Source: Treponema sp.
Lineage (GTDB): Bacteria; Spirochaetota; Spirochaetia; Treponematales; Treponemataceae
Assembly: GCA_024687165.1 (NCBI GenBank)
Contig: JAILEY010000068.1
Coordinates: forward strand, 1-45,229
DNA length: 45,229 nucleotides
Direction of reading: 5' to 3'
Both the position numbers and the translations under genes were made by a program. The notes under the pieces were generated by a model. It was not told the origin of the DNA. It was given only the letters and a program-made list of their open reading frames with translations, and searched no databases. Positions 6,134 to 15,469 of this stretch are shown one piece after another (within the stretch, counting starts at the first letter, position 1; each line of letters starts with the position of its first letter).

Positions 6134-8359
6134 ATGGTTAAACTTTGGGAATCAGGAGCATTCTTACAGGATGGTAAACTTTCTGCAACTTCTAATATTT
6201 CAAAAGAAGAAGCTTCAAAGAATACAATGGCTTATTCAATCCTTCAGAAGCACAATACTTCAGGAGATGAAAAAAAACTCAAAATCAAATTTGATAAAAT
6301 TACATCACACGACATTACATACGTTGGAATCATTCAGACTGCACGCGCATCTGGTCTTGAAAAATTTCCGATTCCATACGTTCTTACAAACTGCCACAAC
6401 TCTCTTTGTGCTGTAGGCGGAACAATCAATGATGATGACCACATGTTCGGTTTGACATGTGCACAGAAATACGGCGGAATTTATGTTCCTCCACATCAGG
6501 CTGTTATCCATCAGTATGCACGCGAAATGATGGCTTCATGCGGTGCAATGATTCTTGGTTCAGACAGCCACACACGCTACGGTGCTCTTGGAACAATGGC
6601 AATCGGTGAAGGCGGCGGAGAACTTGCAAAGCAGCTTCTTGGAAAAACATACGACGTTACTCTTCCAGGTGTTGTTGCTGTTTATCTTACAGGCTCACCT
6701 GCTCCTGGAGTTGGACCACAGGATGTTGCAATCGCTCTTATCGGTGCTACATTTGCAAACGGTTATGTTAAAAACAAGGTAATGGAATTTGTTGGTCCAG
6801 GTGTAGACAACCTCAGTGCAGACTTCCGCATTGGAATTGATGTAATGACAACTGAAACAACTTGTCTTTCTTCAATCTGGAAGACTGATGAAAAGATCCG
6901 CGAATTCTACGCAATCCACGGCCGCGAAAATGAATACAAAAAAATCGAACCAAACGGTGTTGCATATTATGACGGTGTAATCGAAGTTGATCTTGGAAAA
7001 ATCCAACCGATGATCGCACTTCCGTTCCATCCAAGCAACGCATACACAATCGATTTTGTAAATCAGAATCTTGGTGATGTTCTTCGCGAAACAGAAAAGA
7101 GGGCAAAAGTTTCTTTCGGTGATAAGGTTGAATTTAATCTCACAAATAAAATCATCAACGGAAAGCTCTATGTTGATCAGGGTGTAATTGCAGGCTGTGC
7201 AGGCGGTGGATATGAGAACATTGTTGCAGCCGCTGACATTCTTAAAGGTAAAAATACAGGCAACGACAAATTCTATCTTTCAGTTTATCCGGCATCAACT
7301 CCAATCTACATGGAACTTATGAAGAACGGTGCTGCAGTTGAACTGATGAAGGCAGGTGCTATTGTTAAGACTGCATTCTGCGGACCATGTTTCGGCGCAG
7401 GTGATACTCCGGCAAATGGTGCACTTTCAATCCGTCACTCAACAAGAAACTTCCCTAACCGTGAAGGTTCAAAAATTCAAAACGGTCAGCTTTCTTCTGT
7501 TGCACTTATGGACGCTCGCTCAATTGCAGCAACAGCAGCAAACAAAGGATTCCTTACAGCTGCTACAGATTTTGACAAGGATTATTCAAACAAGAAATAT
7601 TTCTTTGACAAGACAATTTATGAAACACGCATTTACGACAGCAAGGGAGTTGCTCATCCTGAACAGGAAATTCAGTTTGGTCCAAACATCAAGGACTGGC
7701 CTCAGATGGAAGCACTCGGCGACAATCTTCTTGTAAAAGTTGTTTCTGAAATTCATGATCCTGTTACTACAACAGACGAACTTATTCCTTCTGGTGAAAC
7801 TTCATCATTCCGCTCTAACCCGCTCGGTCTTGCAGAATTTACTCTCAGCCGCAAAGATCCTGCTTACGTTGGACGCGCAAAATCAGTTCGTGATAAAACA
7901 GATGAAATCAAAGCTGAAATTGCAAATGCATGCAAAGCATTCAACATTAAAGAAAGCGATGTGCAGGTTGGATCTACAATCTATGCTGTAAAACCAGGTG
8001 ACGGTTCTGCCCGCGAACAGGCTGCATCATGCCAGAGAGTTCTTGGAGCTTCTGCAAACATTGCATGTGAATATGCAACAAAACGCTACCGCTCCAACCT
8101 TATGAACTGGGGTATGCTTCCATTCCTTTACAAAGCAGGAGATCAGGGGGCAACAGAAAAGCTTCCATTCGCAAACGGTGACTGGGTATACATTCCGAAT
8201 GTAAAAAAGCAGGTTGCAGAAAAAGCTGAATCTTACAAGGCTTATGCTGTAAATGCAAACGGAAAAGTTACAGAGTTTGAACTTACAACAGGCGACATGA
8301 CAGATGATGAGCGCAAAATCATTCTCGCAGGTTGTTTGATTAACTTCTACCGCGAATAG
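6134..8359 (+). CDS. Aconitase-family hydratase, YbhJ-like
   Basis: The 741-residue protein has the aconitase fold and size of the E. coli YbhJ group, a poorly characterised branch, rather than of AcnA or AcnB. Landmarks are [20 protein letters not shown] (142-161) and three cysteines placed as cluster ligands: Cys355 (GCAGGGYEN, where classical aconitase has GSCTN) and Cys416/Cys419 ([10 protein letters not shown]). A swivel domain follows from about residue 540 ([16 protein letters not shown]). It is probably a cytoplasmic Fe-S lyase acting on a hydroxy-acid. Whether it is a citrate/isocitrate aconitase is uncertain, because the changed GCAGG motif alters an active-site loop and no other TCA gene is nearby. 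Shine-Dalgarno AAGGAAG. It is monocistronic, with promoter and terminator. Confidence 0.85.
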   Translation: MVKLWESGAFLQDGKLSATSNISKEEASKNTMAYSILQKHNTSGDEKKLKIKFDKITSHDITYVGIIQTARASGLEKFPIPYVLTNCHNSLCAVGGTINDDDHMFGLTCAQKYGGIYVPPHQAVIHQYAREMMASCGAMILGSDSHTRYGALGTMAIGEGGGELAKQLLGKTYDVTLPGVVAVYLTGSPAPGVGPQDVAIALIGATFANGYVKNKVMEFVGPGVDNLSADFRIGIDVMTTETTCLSSIWKTDEKIREFYAIHGRENEYKKIEPNGVAYYDGVIEVDLGKIQPMIALPFHPSNAYTIDFVNQNLGDVLRETEKRAKVSFGDKVEFNLTNKIINGKLYVDQGVIAGCAGGGYENIVAAADILKGKNTGNDKFYLSVYPASTPIYMELMKNGAAVELMKAGAIVKTAFCGPCFGAGDTPANGALSIRHSTRNFPNREGSKIQNGQLSSVALMDARSIAATAANKGFLTAATDFDKDYSNKKYFFDKTIYETRIYDSKGVAHPEQEIQFGPNIKDWPQMEALGDNLLVKVVSEIHDPVTTTDELIPSGETSSFRSNPLGLAEFTLSRKDPAYVGRAKSVRDKTDEIKAEIANACKAFNIKESDVQVGSTIYAVKPGDGSAREQAASCQRVLGASANIACEYATKRYRSNLMNWGMLPFLYKAGDQGATEKLPFANGDWVYIPNVKKQVAEKAESYKAYAVNANGKVTEFELTTGDMTDDERKIILAGCLINFYRE

Positions 8360-8380
8360 ATTTTTTTATAAACTGAAAGG

Positions 8381-8457
8381 ACCGTCTGGAAGCTTAAGTG
8401 AATTGAGGCAGTTTTTAAAATTGTCTGTTTCACTTTACATTCAGACGGTTTTTTTTT
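8381..8457 (+). terminator. Terminator of the aconitase-family gene
   Basis: Outer arms ACCGTCTG (8381-8388) and CAGACGGT (8442-8449) and inner arms AAGTGAA (8396-8402) and TTCACTT (8429-8435) form a long nested hairpin. Nine T (8449-8457) follow. Confidence 0.85.
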
Positions 8458-8480
8458 ATTCTTTTGAAACCTTCTCATTT

Positions 8481-8509
8481 TTGAAAATAAAATGACAATG
8501 CATTAAACT
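8481..8509 (+). promoter_or_regulatory. Promoter of the beta-glucosidase gene
   Basis: TTGAAA (8481-8486), 17 bp, TAAACT (8504-8509), then a short leader with GGAG (8520-8523) before ATG 8531. Confidence 0.65.
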
Positions 8510-8530
8510 GATTTTTAACGGAGAAAACAA

Positions 8531-11302
8531 ATGACTTTTGAAGAAAAGATTCTTACACTTGCACAGGAAGGCATAGTACTTTTAAAAAATATTGATCAGA
8601 CACTTCCACTTAAAACAAAAGATTCTGTTTCAGTTTTTGGAAGAATGCAGCAGGACTATCAGAAGTGCGGCATGGGCTCCGGGGGATCTGTTCACGCGCC
8701 TTATTCAACAAACATAATTGATTCACTTATTGAACTTAAAAAATTAAACAAAGGTCCTGAAATCAGCATGAAGCTTGTGGAAGAATATAAAGCTTTCTGC
8801 AAAGAAAATATTTATGATACTGGCAAAGGGCTTTGGGCTGCAGAACCATGGTGCCAGAAAGAGCTTCCTGTAACAGAAGAACTTGCAAAGCGTGAAGCAG
8901 AAATTTCTTCAAAAGCAATTTATGTAATCGGAAGAAATGCAGGTGAAGACAAAGACCTTAAGAAAATCAAAGGCTCATGGTTTCTTCAGAACGAAGAATA
9001 CAATTCGATAAAAAATCTCTGTAAATATTTTGAAAGCGTAATCATCGTTTACAACACATGCGGAATAATAGACACTTCATGGATAAACGATGAATGCTTC
9101 AACGGAAAAATTAAAGCTGTTCTTTATGCATGGCAGGGCGGACAGGAAGGCGGTAAAGCTTGTGCAAACATTCTCTGCGGAGCTGCTGTTCCAAGTGCAA
9201 AACTTACGGACACAATTGCATATTCAATTGATGACTACCCTTCTTCTGCAAAATTTGGTGATACTAAAAAAAGCATTTACACAGAAGATATCTATGTAGG
9301 CTACAGATATTTTTCAACTTTTGCAAAAGATAAAATCTTGTATCCATTTGGCTTCGGTCTTTCATACACAACATTCAGCGTTGAATTTTCAAAAGCAAAA
9401 ATTGCAGAAAACAAAATCAATCTCAAAGCAACAGTTCGCAACACAGGTTCTGTAAACGGAAAAGAAGTTGTGCAGATTTATTTTAAGGCTCCACAGGGAA
9501 AACTTGGAAAACCAGAAATCCAGCTTGCTTCCTTTGCAAAAACAAAAGAGCTTGCACCGGATGAGCAGCAGGAGCTTGAGCTTTCTTTTGACATAAACTC
9601 AATGGCTTCTTACGATGACAGCGGAATCACGGGAAACAAAAACTGCTTTGTTCTTGAAGCAGGTGAATATTTTGTAAAAGGCGGAACAGACAGTCTTAAC
9701 CTTAAAGAAATTGAATTTGATAATTCAAAAGCATTGTTGATTGAAAAAAATATTGTCGTTGAAAAAACAAATTCTGCATGTGCACCTGTAAAAAGATTCA
9801 AGCGTCTTACAGCAGGCGGAAAATACGAAAATGTTCCGAGAAGAAAATATAATCTCAAAAAAAGAATCAGAGAAAATCTTCCGAAAGAAATTCCATTTAC
9901 GGGAAACACAGGAATTAAATTCAATGATGTAAAAGCTTCACCATCTCTGCTTGATAAATTTATCGCACAGCTTACAGAAGAAGAACTTGCAACTCTTGTA
10001 CGTGGCGAAGGAATGATGAGTCAAAAAGCAACTCCAGGGATTGCATCAGTTTTCGGCGGGACAAGTGAAGCACTTCATGAATATGGAATTCCAGTTGCAG
10101 GTTGTGCAGACGGACCATCAGGAGCAAGACTCGATACTGGAAAAGAAGCATCACTTTTACCTACTGGAACTGTAATTGCCTGCTCATGGAATGTTGAACT
10201 TGCAGAAGAAGTTTTTGAAGGAGAAGGAGAGCAGCTTGCTGAATATAAAATTGACTGTCTGCTTGGACCTGGAATTAACATTCACAGAAATCCTCTTAAC
10301 GGAAGAAACTTTGAATATTTTTCAGAGGACCCGCTTTTGACAGGAAAATTTGCAGCTGCTGTTACATGTGGACTTGCATCAAAAGGTGTATTCGCAACAG
10401 TCAAGCATTTTGCAGCAAATAATCAGGAAACTTCAAGACACCGCGTTGAATCAATTCTTTCAGAAAGAGCCTTGAGGGAAATTTATCTGAAACCTTTTGA
10501 AATGGCAGTTAAAGAAGGAAAGTGCAAATCGATAATGACAACTTACAATCCGCTGAACAATTACTGGAATGCTTCAAACTACGATCTTGTCAGCACAATT
10601 CTTTTTGGCGAATGGAAATTTGACGGAATCGTAATGACAGACTGGTGGGCAGACATGAATGATGTTATCAAAGGCGGAAAATTAACAGGCAAAGGCGACT
10701 TATGCTCAATGGTAAAATCCCGCAATGACATTTACATGGTTGTAGGAAACGATACTGCATCAAAAGACGGAAACGGTGACAATTTAAAATCATCATTAAA
10801 AAAAGGAAAGCTTTCTGTTGCAGAACTTCAGCTGTGTGCAAAAGATATAATCGGCTTTCTCACAAAGACTCTTGTTGCAAAGAGACCGTTAAGAGCTTTG
10901 AACGAATATAAATCTTTCGCTCCAAAATTCAAGACACTGGCTGAAAATATGACAGCTGAAGAAACTGAATACAAAATCCTCAGAAACGGCGAAAGTAAAA
11001 CATTGATAAAAATCGAAGAAGAAAAACTGTACAATGTTCTTGGAAGCTTCAGAAAACCAAATGACGGTTTGATGTCACAGTCGATTACAAATATCTTAAT
11101 CAACGGAGAGCCTGCTGTTTCTTTTGAAAGTAAAAACACAGAAGGTAAAAGCGTTCACACAAATGCAGGCCAGATTATGCTTTCACCGGGATACTACGAA
11201 ATTTCCGTTGAGCACACGAAACCTGGAATCGAACTTGAATACATCGGTTTGTCAGGCTGGATTTCAATTTCAACCGGAGCCGCCCGCCTTCTTGAGAAAT
11301 AA
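8531..11302 (+). CDS. GH3 beta-glucosidase with permuted domain order
   Basis: This glycoside hydrolase family 3 enzyme probably releases glucose from cello-oligosaccharides taken into the cell; no signal peptide is present. The domains are in the reverse of the usual order: the alpha/beta sandwich first (about 1-270, beginning ILTLAQEGIVLLKN and ending YPFGFGLSYTTF), then a fibronectin-III-like domain (about 285-390), then the TIM-barrel domain (about 470-800). The barrel nucleophile is Asp704 in IVMTDWW. The probable acid/base is Glu139 in GRNAGEDKD (inferred from the family). This order is known from Ruminococcus albus and Butyrivibrio beta-glucosidases. A C-terminal stretch of about 100 residues looks like a small beta domain. 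It stands alone, with promoter, GGAG site and a downstream hairpin. Confidence 0.9.
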   Translation: MTFEEKILTLAQEGIVLLKNIDQTLPLKTKDSVSVFGRMQQDYQKCGMGSGGSVHAPYSTNIIDSLIELKKLNKGPEISMKLVEEYKAFCKENIYDTGKGLWAAEPWCQKELPVTEELAKREAEISSKAIYVIGRNAGEDKDLKKIKGSWFLQNEEYNSIKNLCKYFESVIIVYNTCGIIDTSWINDECFNGKIKAVLYAWQGGQEGGKACANILCGAAVPSAKLTDTIAYSIDDYPSSAKFGDTKKSIYTEDIYVGYRYFSTFAKDKILYPFGFGLSYTTFSVEFSKAKIAENKINLKATVRNTGSVNGKEVVQIYFKAPQGKLGKPEIQLASFAKTKELAPDEQQELELSFDINSMASYDDSGITGNKNCFVLEAGEYFVKGGTDSLNLKEIEFDNSKALLIEKNIVVEKTNSACAPVKRFKRLTAGGKYENVPRRKYNLKKRIRENLPKEIPFTGNTGIKFNDVKASPSLLDKFIAQLTEEELATLVRGEGMMSQKATPGIASVFGGTSEALHEYGIPVAGCADGPSGARLDTGKEASLLPTGTVIACSWNVELAEEVFEGEGEQLAEYKIDCLLGPGINIHRNPLNGRNFEYFSEDPLLTGKFAAAVTCGLASKGVFATVKHFAANNQETSRHRVESILSERALREIYLKPFEMAVKEGKCKSIMTTYNPLNNYWNASNYDLVSTILFGEWKFDGIVMTDWWADMNDVIKGGKLTGKGDLCSMVKSRNDIYMVVGNDTASKDGNGDNLKSSLKKGKLSVAELQLCAKDIIGFLTKTLVAKRPLRALNEYKSFAPKFKTLAENMTAEETEYKILRNGESKTLIKIEEEKLYNVLGSFRKPNDGLMSQSITNILINGEPAVSFESKNTEGKSVHTNAGQIMLSPGYYEISVEHTKPGIELEYIGLSGWISISTGAARLLEK

Positions 11303-11351
11303 ATTGTGGATAAATCCATTTATAAGAAAATTACTTAAATGAAAATTTAAT

Positions 11352-11447
11352 ATGTGAAGGCGAGAAGAAAAGCAGAACGACTGTGAAGCGCTTGCAAGTC
11401 CCTTGCACCGTGCGAAACAGTCGTGTTTTTTCTGGTAGCCTTCACAT
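11352..11447 (+). terminator. Long nested hairpin after the beta-glucosidase gene
   Basis: Four sets of arms nest inside one another: 11352-11361/11438-11447 (ATGTGAAGGC), 11366-11371/11428-11433, 11377-11384/11417-11424 (ACGACTGT) and 11394-11398/11402-11406 (GCAAG). Six T (11426-11431) follow the inner hairpin, so that part can work as an intrinsic terminator. The outer arms extend beyond what a terminator needs, so a stable small RNA is an alternative. Confidence 0.6.
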
Positions 11448-11472
11448 TTTAGATTAAGCTTTTTATGTAAAA

Positions 11473-11501
11473 TTGCATTTTTCTATTTTTCAAAGTATAA
11501 T
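11473..11501 (+). promoter_or_regulatory. Promoter of the GerMN gene, near-leaderless
   Basis: TTGCAT (11473-11478), 17 bp, TATAAT (11496-11501), then 9 nt to ATG 11511. No Shine-Dalgarno is present. The expected leader is 0-3 nt. Confidence 0.6.
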
Positions 11502-11510
11502 AATTTAACT

Positions 11511-12398
11511 ATGGCAGAACGTGATAAGAAAAAAAAGTCAAACAAAAGAGAGACAGGAATCGGGCTTGCACTGTGGATTCTTGCAGCATTAATTCTCCTT
11601 GTTGCATTCCTTATGCTCAAACCAAGAATTGACTCAAACCTCAAGCAGACAGATGCATTTAATAAACTCGGACTTGAAGAGCCTGAATCGGTAAAAAATG
11701 CAAAAGTTCCTGAGACCGGGAAAAATGATGTTAATCCTATGGAAACAGTTGAAATCGATCTCAACGATAATTCATCTTCAAAAAGCACATCTACAGTTAC
11801 TGCCAAAAATGAAACTGCAAAAAATCAGCAGAATGCTCAAAAAGAAATAGAAGCTGCAGCAAACAATTCAGAGTCAAAAGTTAAAACAGAAGCTAAAAAT
11901 GAAACAACAGCTTCAAATACAAAAAAAGAAACTTCTGTAAAAAAAGATGTAAAAGTTACTTCAGATCCAGTAAAGACAATGGAACTTAAACTTTTCTTCA
12001 TGTATATAAACTCAGAAGGTAAGCAGATTAGAACTGAAGTTGTCCGCACGATGAAAAAATCTGAAAGCCCTTTGATGGATGCAATAAACGCTCTTATCGC
12101 AGGACCATCTGCAGAAGAAGAAAAGAAATACAGCTGCATAACGATGATCCCGAGAAACACAAAGCTCATCGGTGCATCTGTTAGAAACGGTGTCGCAACT
12201 TTAAATTTCAATGATGAGTTTGAATACAATCAGTATGGAACAGAAGGCTTACGAAATCAGGTGATTCAGATTGTTTACACAGCAACAGCATTCCGCACAG
12301 TAGAAAGCGTGCAGATTCTTGTTGCCGGTGAAAAGAGAGAATTTCTTGGAAGCGAAGGCGTCTGGATTGGCTCACCTCTCAACAGAAACTCATTCTAA
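11511..12398 (+). CDS. Membrane-anchored GerMN-domain protein
   Basis: The protein (295 aa) has a short Lys-rich cytoplasmic start, one membrane helix (ALWILAALILLVAFLML, about 20-36), a long polar linker rich in Asn, Ser, Lys and Glu (about 40-155), and a C-terminal GerMN domain (about 158-290). The GerMN domain is recognisable from MDAINALIAGPSAEE, IPRNTKLIGASVRNGVATL and RNQVIQIVYTATAF. GerMN domains occur in spore germination lipoproteins and in many non-spore-forming envelope proteins, where the role is unknown. Here it would face the periplasm on a flexible stalk. It converges with the minus-strand gene ending at 12405, only 6 bp away. Confidence 0.8.
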   Translation: MAERDKKKKSNKRETGIGLALWILAALILLVAFLMLKPRIDSNLKQTDAFNKLGLEEPESVKNAKVPETGKNDVNPMETVEIDLNDNSSSKSTSTVTAKNETAKNQQNAQKEIEAAANNSESKVKTEAKNETTASNTKKETSVKKDVKVTSDPVKTMELKLFFMYINSEGKQIRTEVVRTMKKSESPLMDAINALIAGPSAEEEKKYSCITMIPRNTKLIGASVRNGVATLNFNDEFEYNQYGTEGLRNQVIQIVYTATAFRTVESVQILVAGEKREFLGSEGVWIGSPLNRNSF

Positions 12399-12404
12399 AA
12401 TCAG

Positions 12405-13478
12405 TTATTTTTCCAGCTTGTAATTTAAGAGAATTGAATCAAAGTATTTTTTGTTTTTCTGATAAACGCTGTCAAAAATTGTAAGGCTCAAAAGACTTAC
12501 TTTTCCTTTTCCGGAAAAAATCAAAATCTTGTAATCTCTTGTTACGTTTTCTGTTTCCGGCTGAAAGTAAACATTCATAACCGTTACTTTGTTATCTTTT
12601 TCTACAATTGATTTAAAGTTCCACAAGGCATAAGACATTGTTGTTCCCTGAATCAATTTGCGGATAAAAATTTCTTTGTTGATTTCTGTTTTATTTTCAG
12701 GAAATTCAAATTCAGTTACTGTAAGAACAGCATCGTCTCCTAGCAGCCAGAGATTTTCCATGGACTGTTTCCATTCTTCATCAAGAGCAAGTTTCTGTCC
12801 TTCAAAAGTATATTCTATTTTTTTAGCCTTTCCGTATTTTTTAGGATTCTTCTTTTTATCTTTTGGAAGACCTTCAACTCCAGAATAATTTGCAAAACTT
12901 GTATCATCAGAAGATGTTAAAAGTCCGATTGTTTCAACTGAAAAAAGCGGAGTATTATCAATTGCAGAAATCGATTCAATATTAAAAATCGGAACATAGC
13001 GGTTGAACTTGATTTTTACATCTCCGCCAAACTGATTAAAATCCTGAGTCTGAACGACATTTTCTTTTGAAATATCTGCAAGAAGCTTCTGTCTGCGCGA
13101 AACAAATTCATAAAAAATATCGTGAAGATAATTTACAATTTCTGCGTCTTCTTCTTTAATGACACCAGTAATTTTTTCACCGGTAAATTCAAGCTGCGGA
13201 TTGTTTGGATTTACAGAAAAATAAAGAACAATATTTTTTTCAAGAAGAGATTTTTTTGTATCCTCCGGAGCAAAATATCGTACTGCATATGTTGATTCGT
13301 CATAAAATAAAAAACCAATATATGAAGTACGATTAAAACTCTTGTCTTTATAATAAACGTATTCCCCCGAAGAATCAGGAATATAAGATTTTACACCAGG
13401 TAAAGAAAAAACAGAGGATACACATAATGCTGTAATAAATAAAGATAAAATAATTTTCTTTAATTTAGATTCATTCAT
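12405..13478 (-). CDS. Exported protein of unknown function
   Basis: The product has 357 residues with a signal peptide (KLKKIILSLFITALCVSSVF, likely cut after VFS before LPG), so it should be periplasmic or outer-membrane associated. The rest has no cysteine-type lipobox and no recognised catalytic motif. Alternating short hydrophobic stretches and many aromatic residues suggest a beta-rich fold. An AGGGGGT site precedes the ATG. It lies 24 nt after proS in the same direction, so it is probably the second gene of that transcript, although a functional link to ProS is not evident. I do not recognise the family. Confidence 0.7.
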   Translation of the reverse strand: MNESKLKKIILSLFITALCVSSVFSLPGVKSYIPDSSGEYVYYKDKSFNRTSYIGFLFYDESTYAVRYFAPEDTKKSLLEKNIVLYFSVNPNNPQLEFTGEKITGVIKEEDAEIVNYLHDIFYEFVSRRQKLLADISKENVVQTQDFNQFGGDVKIKFNRYVPIFNIESISAIDNTPLFSVETIGLLTSSDDTSFANYSGVEGLPKDKKKNPKKYGKAKKIEYTFEGQKLALDEEWKQSMENLWLLGDDAVLTVTEFEFPENKTEINKEIFIRKLIQGTTMSYALWNFKSIVEKDNKVTVMNVYFQPETENVTRDYKILIFSGKGKVSLLSLTIFDSVYQKNKKYFDSILLNYKLEK

Positions 13479-13502
13479 TTAACATACCCCCTGTTAAGTC
13501 TG

Positions 13503-15293
13503 TTACATATTAAGATTTTCAAATTCAGTCTTTACAATATCTGAGATTTTTTTAGCAGCATCTTCAAGTGGAACAAGTGAAGCGTCTGCCTGGTTACGCA
13601 TCTTAATTTCTACGTTAGGAAGATTCTTGTCTCCAACTGTAACACGTACCGGGAAACCGATAAGATCTGCATCAGCAAATTTTACACCCGGACGTTCATC
13701 ACGGTCATCAAGGAGAACTTCAACTCCTGCATCCATAAGAGCTTCATAAAGCTTGTCTGCAGCATCCTTCATTGCATCCTTGTATTTAATCGGAACAATT
13801 ACAACCTGATATGGAGCTGTACTCATCGGCCACATAATTCCGTTATCATCATGGAAACATTCAATTATTGAAGCAAGAACACGGTCAACTCCAATTCCAT
13901 AACAACCCATTGTAGGAACTGCAGCTTTTCCGTTTTTATCAAGATAAGTTACGTTCATGCTTTCTGTATATTTTTTTCCGAGCTTGAAAATATGTCCAAG
14001 TTCATTTCCTTTTGATGTATGAAATTTTCCGCCGCACAAAGGACATGTATCACCTTCTTTAACTGTACGAACATCAGCATTAAGGTAAGCTGTATAATCG
14101 CGTCCCGGTTCAACATGCTTAATATGGAAGCCTTCTTTTCCTGCACCAGCAAATGCATCATGCATATCATTAACGCTCAAGTCCTGAATAATCGGGCACT
14201 TAACATTTACAGGACCAACAAATCCATGTGGAGCACCTGCAATCACTCTGATTTCTTCATCATCAGCAAGCACAACTTCAGAAGCTTTAAGAAGACCTGC
14301 AAGCTTTGCTTCATTAACTTCAAGATCTCCGCGGATTAAAACACATGCATACGAAACAGGATAGAAAGAGAATTTATCTTCTGTTACGCGCTTAAGGTTT
14401 TCGCAGTGAGGAGCTTTAGAAAGATCAAGGGAAGAATTGATTACACGGTAAACAAGAGCCTTGATAAAATTCTTGCTTGATGTGTTGAAGAATTTTTCCA
14501 TGTCTTCAATTGAGAAAACATTTGGTGTTGCAACTTCTTCAATTGCAGCATCAGTCTTTGCCATTTGAGGAGTATCTTCTTTACATGCAGCCTTTTCAAC
14601 ATTTGCAGCATATCCGCAGTCACAGAGAATAAGAGTATCATCACCGATTGGAGACTCAACCATAAATTCTTCAGAGCCTGAACCACCCATTGCACCAGTG
14701 TCTGCTTTTACAGGAATAATCTTAAGACCAAGTCTCTTGAAAATTCTGTGATAAGCTTTTGCATAATCCTGATATGTTTCATCTAGAGATTCATCATCTG
14801 TGTGAAGAGAATAAGCGTCTGCCATGTTAAATTCACGACCGCGCATTACTCCATAACGAGGGCGAATTTCATCACGATATTTTGTATTAATCTGATATGC
14901 GTTGATTGGAAGCTGCTTGTATGAAGTAAGTCCCTGACGCATGATTGCTGTATATGCTTCTTCCGCAGTTGGAGAAACAACCATGTCCTGTTCACCGCGG
15001 TTTTTTGCCTTGAGCATCTGAGGGCCCATTGTATCCCAGCGACCGCTTTCCTTCCAGATTTCACCAGGAACAATTACAGTCGGTTTAAATTCACATGCAC
15101 CTATTCTGTTCCATTCTTCTTTGATTATAGCCTCAAGCTTACGATAAGCCCTGAGTCCGAGCGGCATATATGTATAAAGACCGTTACCAAGTTTACGAAT
15201 AAGATCAGCTCTCATCATAAGCTGATGACTTGAAATCTGAGCCTCTGCAGGGGCTTCACGCAATGTTCTTAAAGGAAGTTTTGAAGTTTTCAT
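13503..15293 (-). CDS. proS: Prolyl-tRNA synthetase, bacterial type
   Basis: ProS charges tRNA-Pro with proline. The 596-residue protein is a class II synthetase with motif 2 (RPRYGVMRGREFNMADAYS), an insertion (editing) domain between motifs 2 and 3 (about 225-405), motif 3 (GCYGIGVDRVLASIIE) and an anticodon-binding domain (about 500-590, APYQVVIVPIKYKD). The length and the presence of the editing domain match the bacterial form. There is no Shine-Dalgarno: TATTAT ends 8 nt before the ATG with TTGAAA 17 bp upstream, so the message is probably leaderless. Confidence 0.96.
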   Translation of the reverse strand: MKTSKLPLRTLREAPAEAQISSHQLMMRADLIRKLGNGLYTYMPLGLRAYRKLEAIIKEEWNRIGACEFKPTVIVPGEIWKESGRWDTMGPQMLKAKNRGEQDMVVSPTAEEAYTAIMRQGLTSYKQLPINAYQINTKYRDEIRPRYGVMRGREFNMADAYSLHTDDESLDETYQDYAKAYHRIFKRLGLKIIPVKADTGAMGGSGSEEFMVESPIGDDTLILCDCGYAANVEKAACKEDTPQMAKTDAAIEEVATPNVFSIEDMEKFFNTSSKNFIKALVYRVINSSLDLSKAPHCENLKRVTEDKFSFYPVSYACVLIRGDLEVNEAKLAGLLKASEVVLADDEEIRVIAGAPHGFVGPVNVKCPIIQDLSVNDMHDAFAGAGKEGFHIKHVEPGRDYTAYLNADVRTVKEGDTCPLCGGKFHTSKGNELGHIFKLGKKYTESMNVTYLDKNGKAAVPTMGCYGIGVDRVLASIIECFHDDNGIMWPMSTAPYQVVIVPIKYKDAMKDAADKLYEALMDAGVEVLLDDRDERPGVKFADADLIGFPVRVTVGDKNLPNVEIKMRNQADASLVPLEDAAKKISDIVKTEFENLNM

Positions 15294-15301
15294 AATGACA
15301 T

Positions 15302-15330
15302 ATAATAGATGAATAGTGATTTTTTTTCAA
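15302..15330 (-). promoter_or_regulatory. Promoter of proS, probably leaderless
   Basis: Minus strand: TTGAAA (15325-15330), 17 bp, TATTAT (15302-15307), 8 nt, ATG (15293). It lies immediately downstream (in the direction of transcription) of MITE copy A. Confidence 0.75.
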
Positions 15331-15350
15331 TTATCAGTATGTCACATAAA

Positions 15351-15443
15351 AATAAAATTGGCTTCCAGTCGCGTCATACAGTACAAAACCGATGCTGTAC
15401 AACATCTATATACTGCTCAACACTCCTTCGAGCCAATTTTATT
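15351..15443. mobile_element. 93-bp MITE-like palindromic element (copy A)
   Basis: Perfect 13-bp terminal inverted repeats, AATAAAATTGGCT (15351-15363) and its complement (15431-15443), bound a non-coding element. Its reverse complement matches copy B at 33286-33445 along its whole length, except that 67 bp are missing between two CAGTA direct repeats. It sits between the end of rnfB and the proS promoter and may terminate the rnf transcript. Confidence 0.85.
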
Positions 15444-15469
15444 ATATCTATAAAAAATCAAAATTTAAG

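Noticed and set aside
11352-11447. SRP RNA, tmRNA or integron attC site
   Set aside because: The conserved SRP loop motifs are absent, there is no tRNA-like end, and the R and L core sites of attC are not seen; an extended terminator-type hairpin is the simpler reading.
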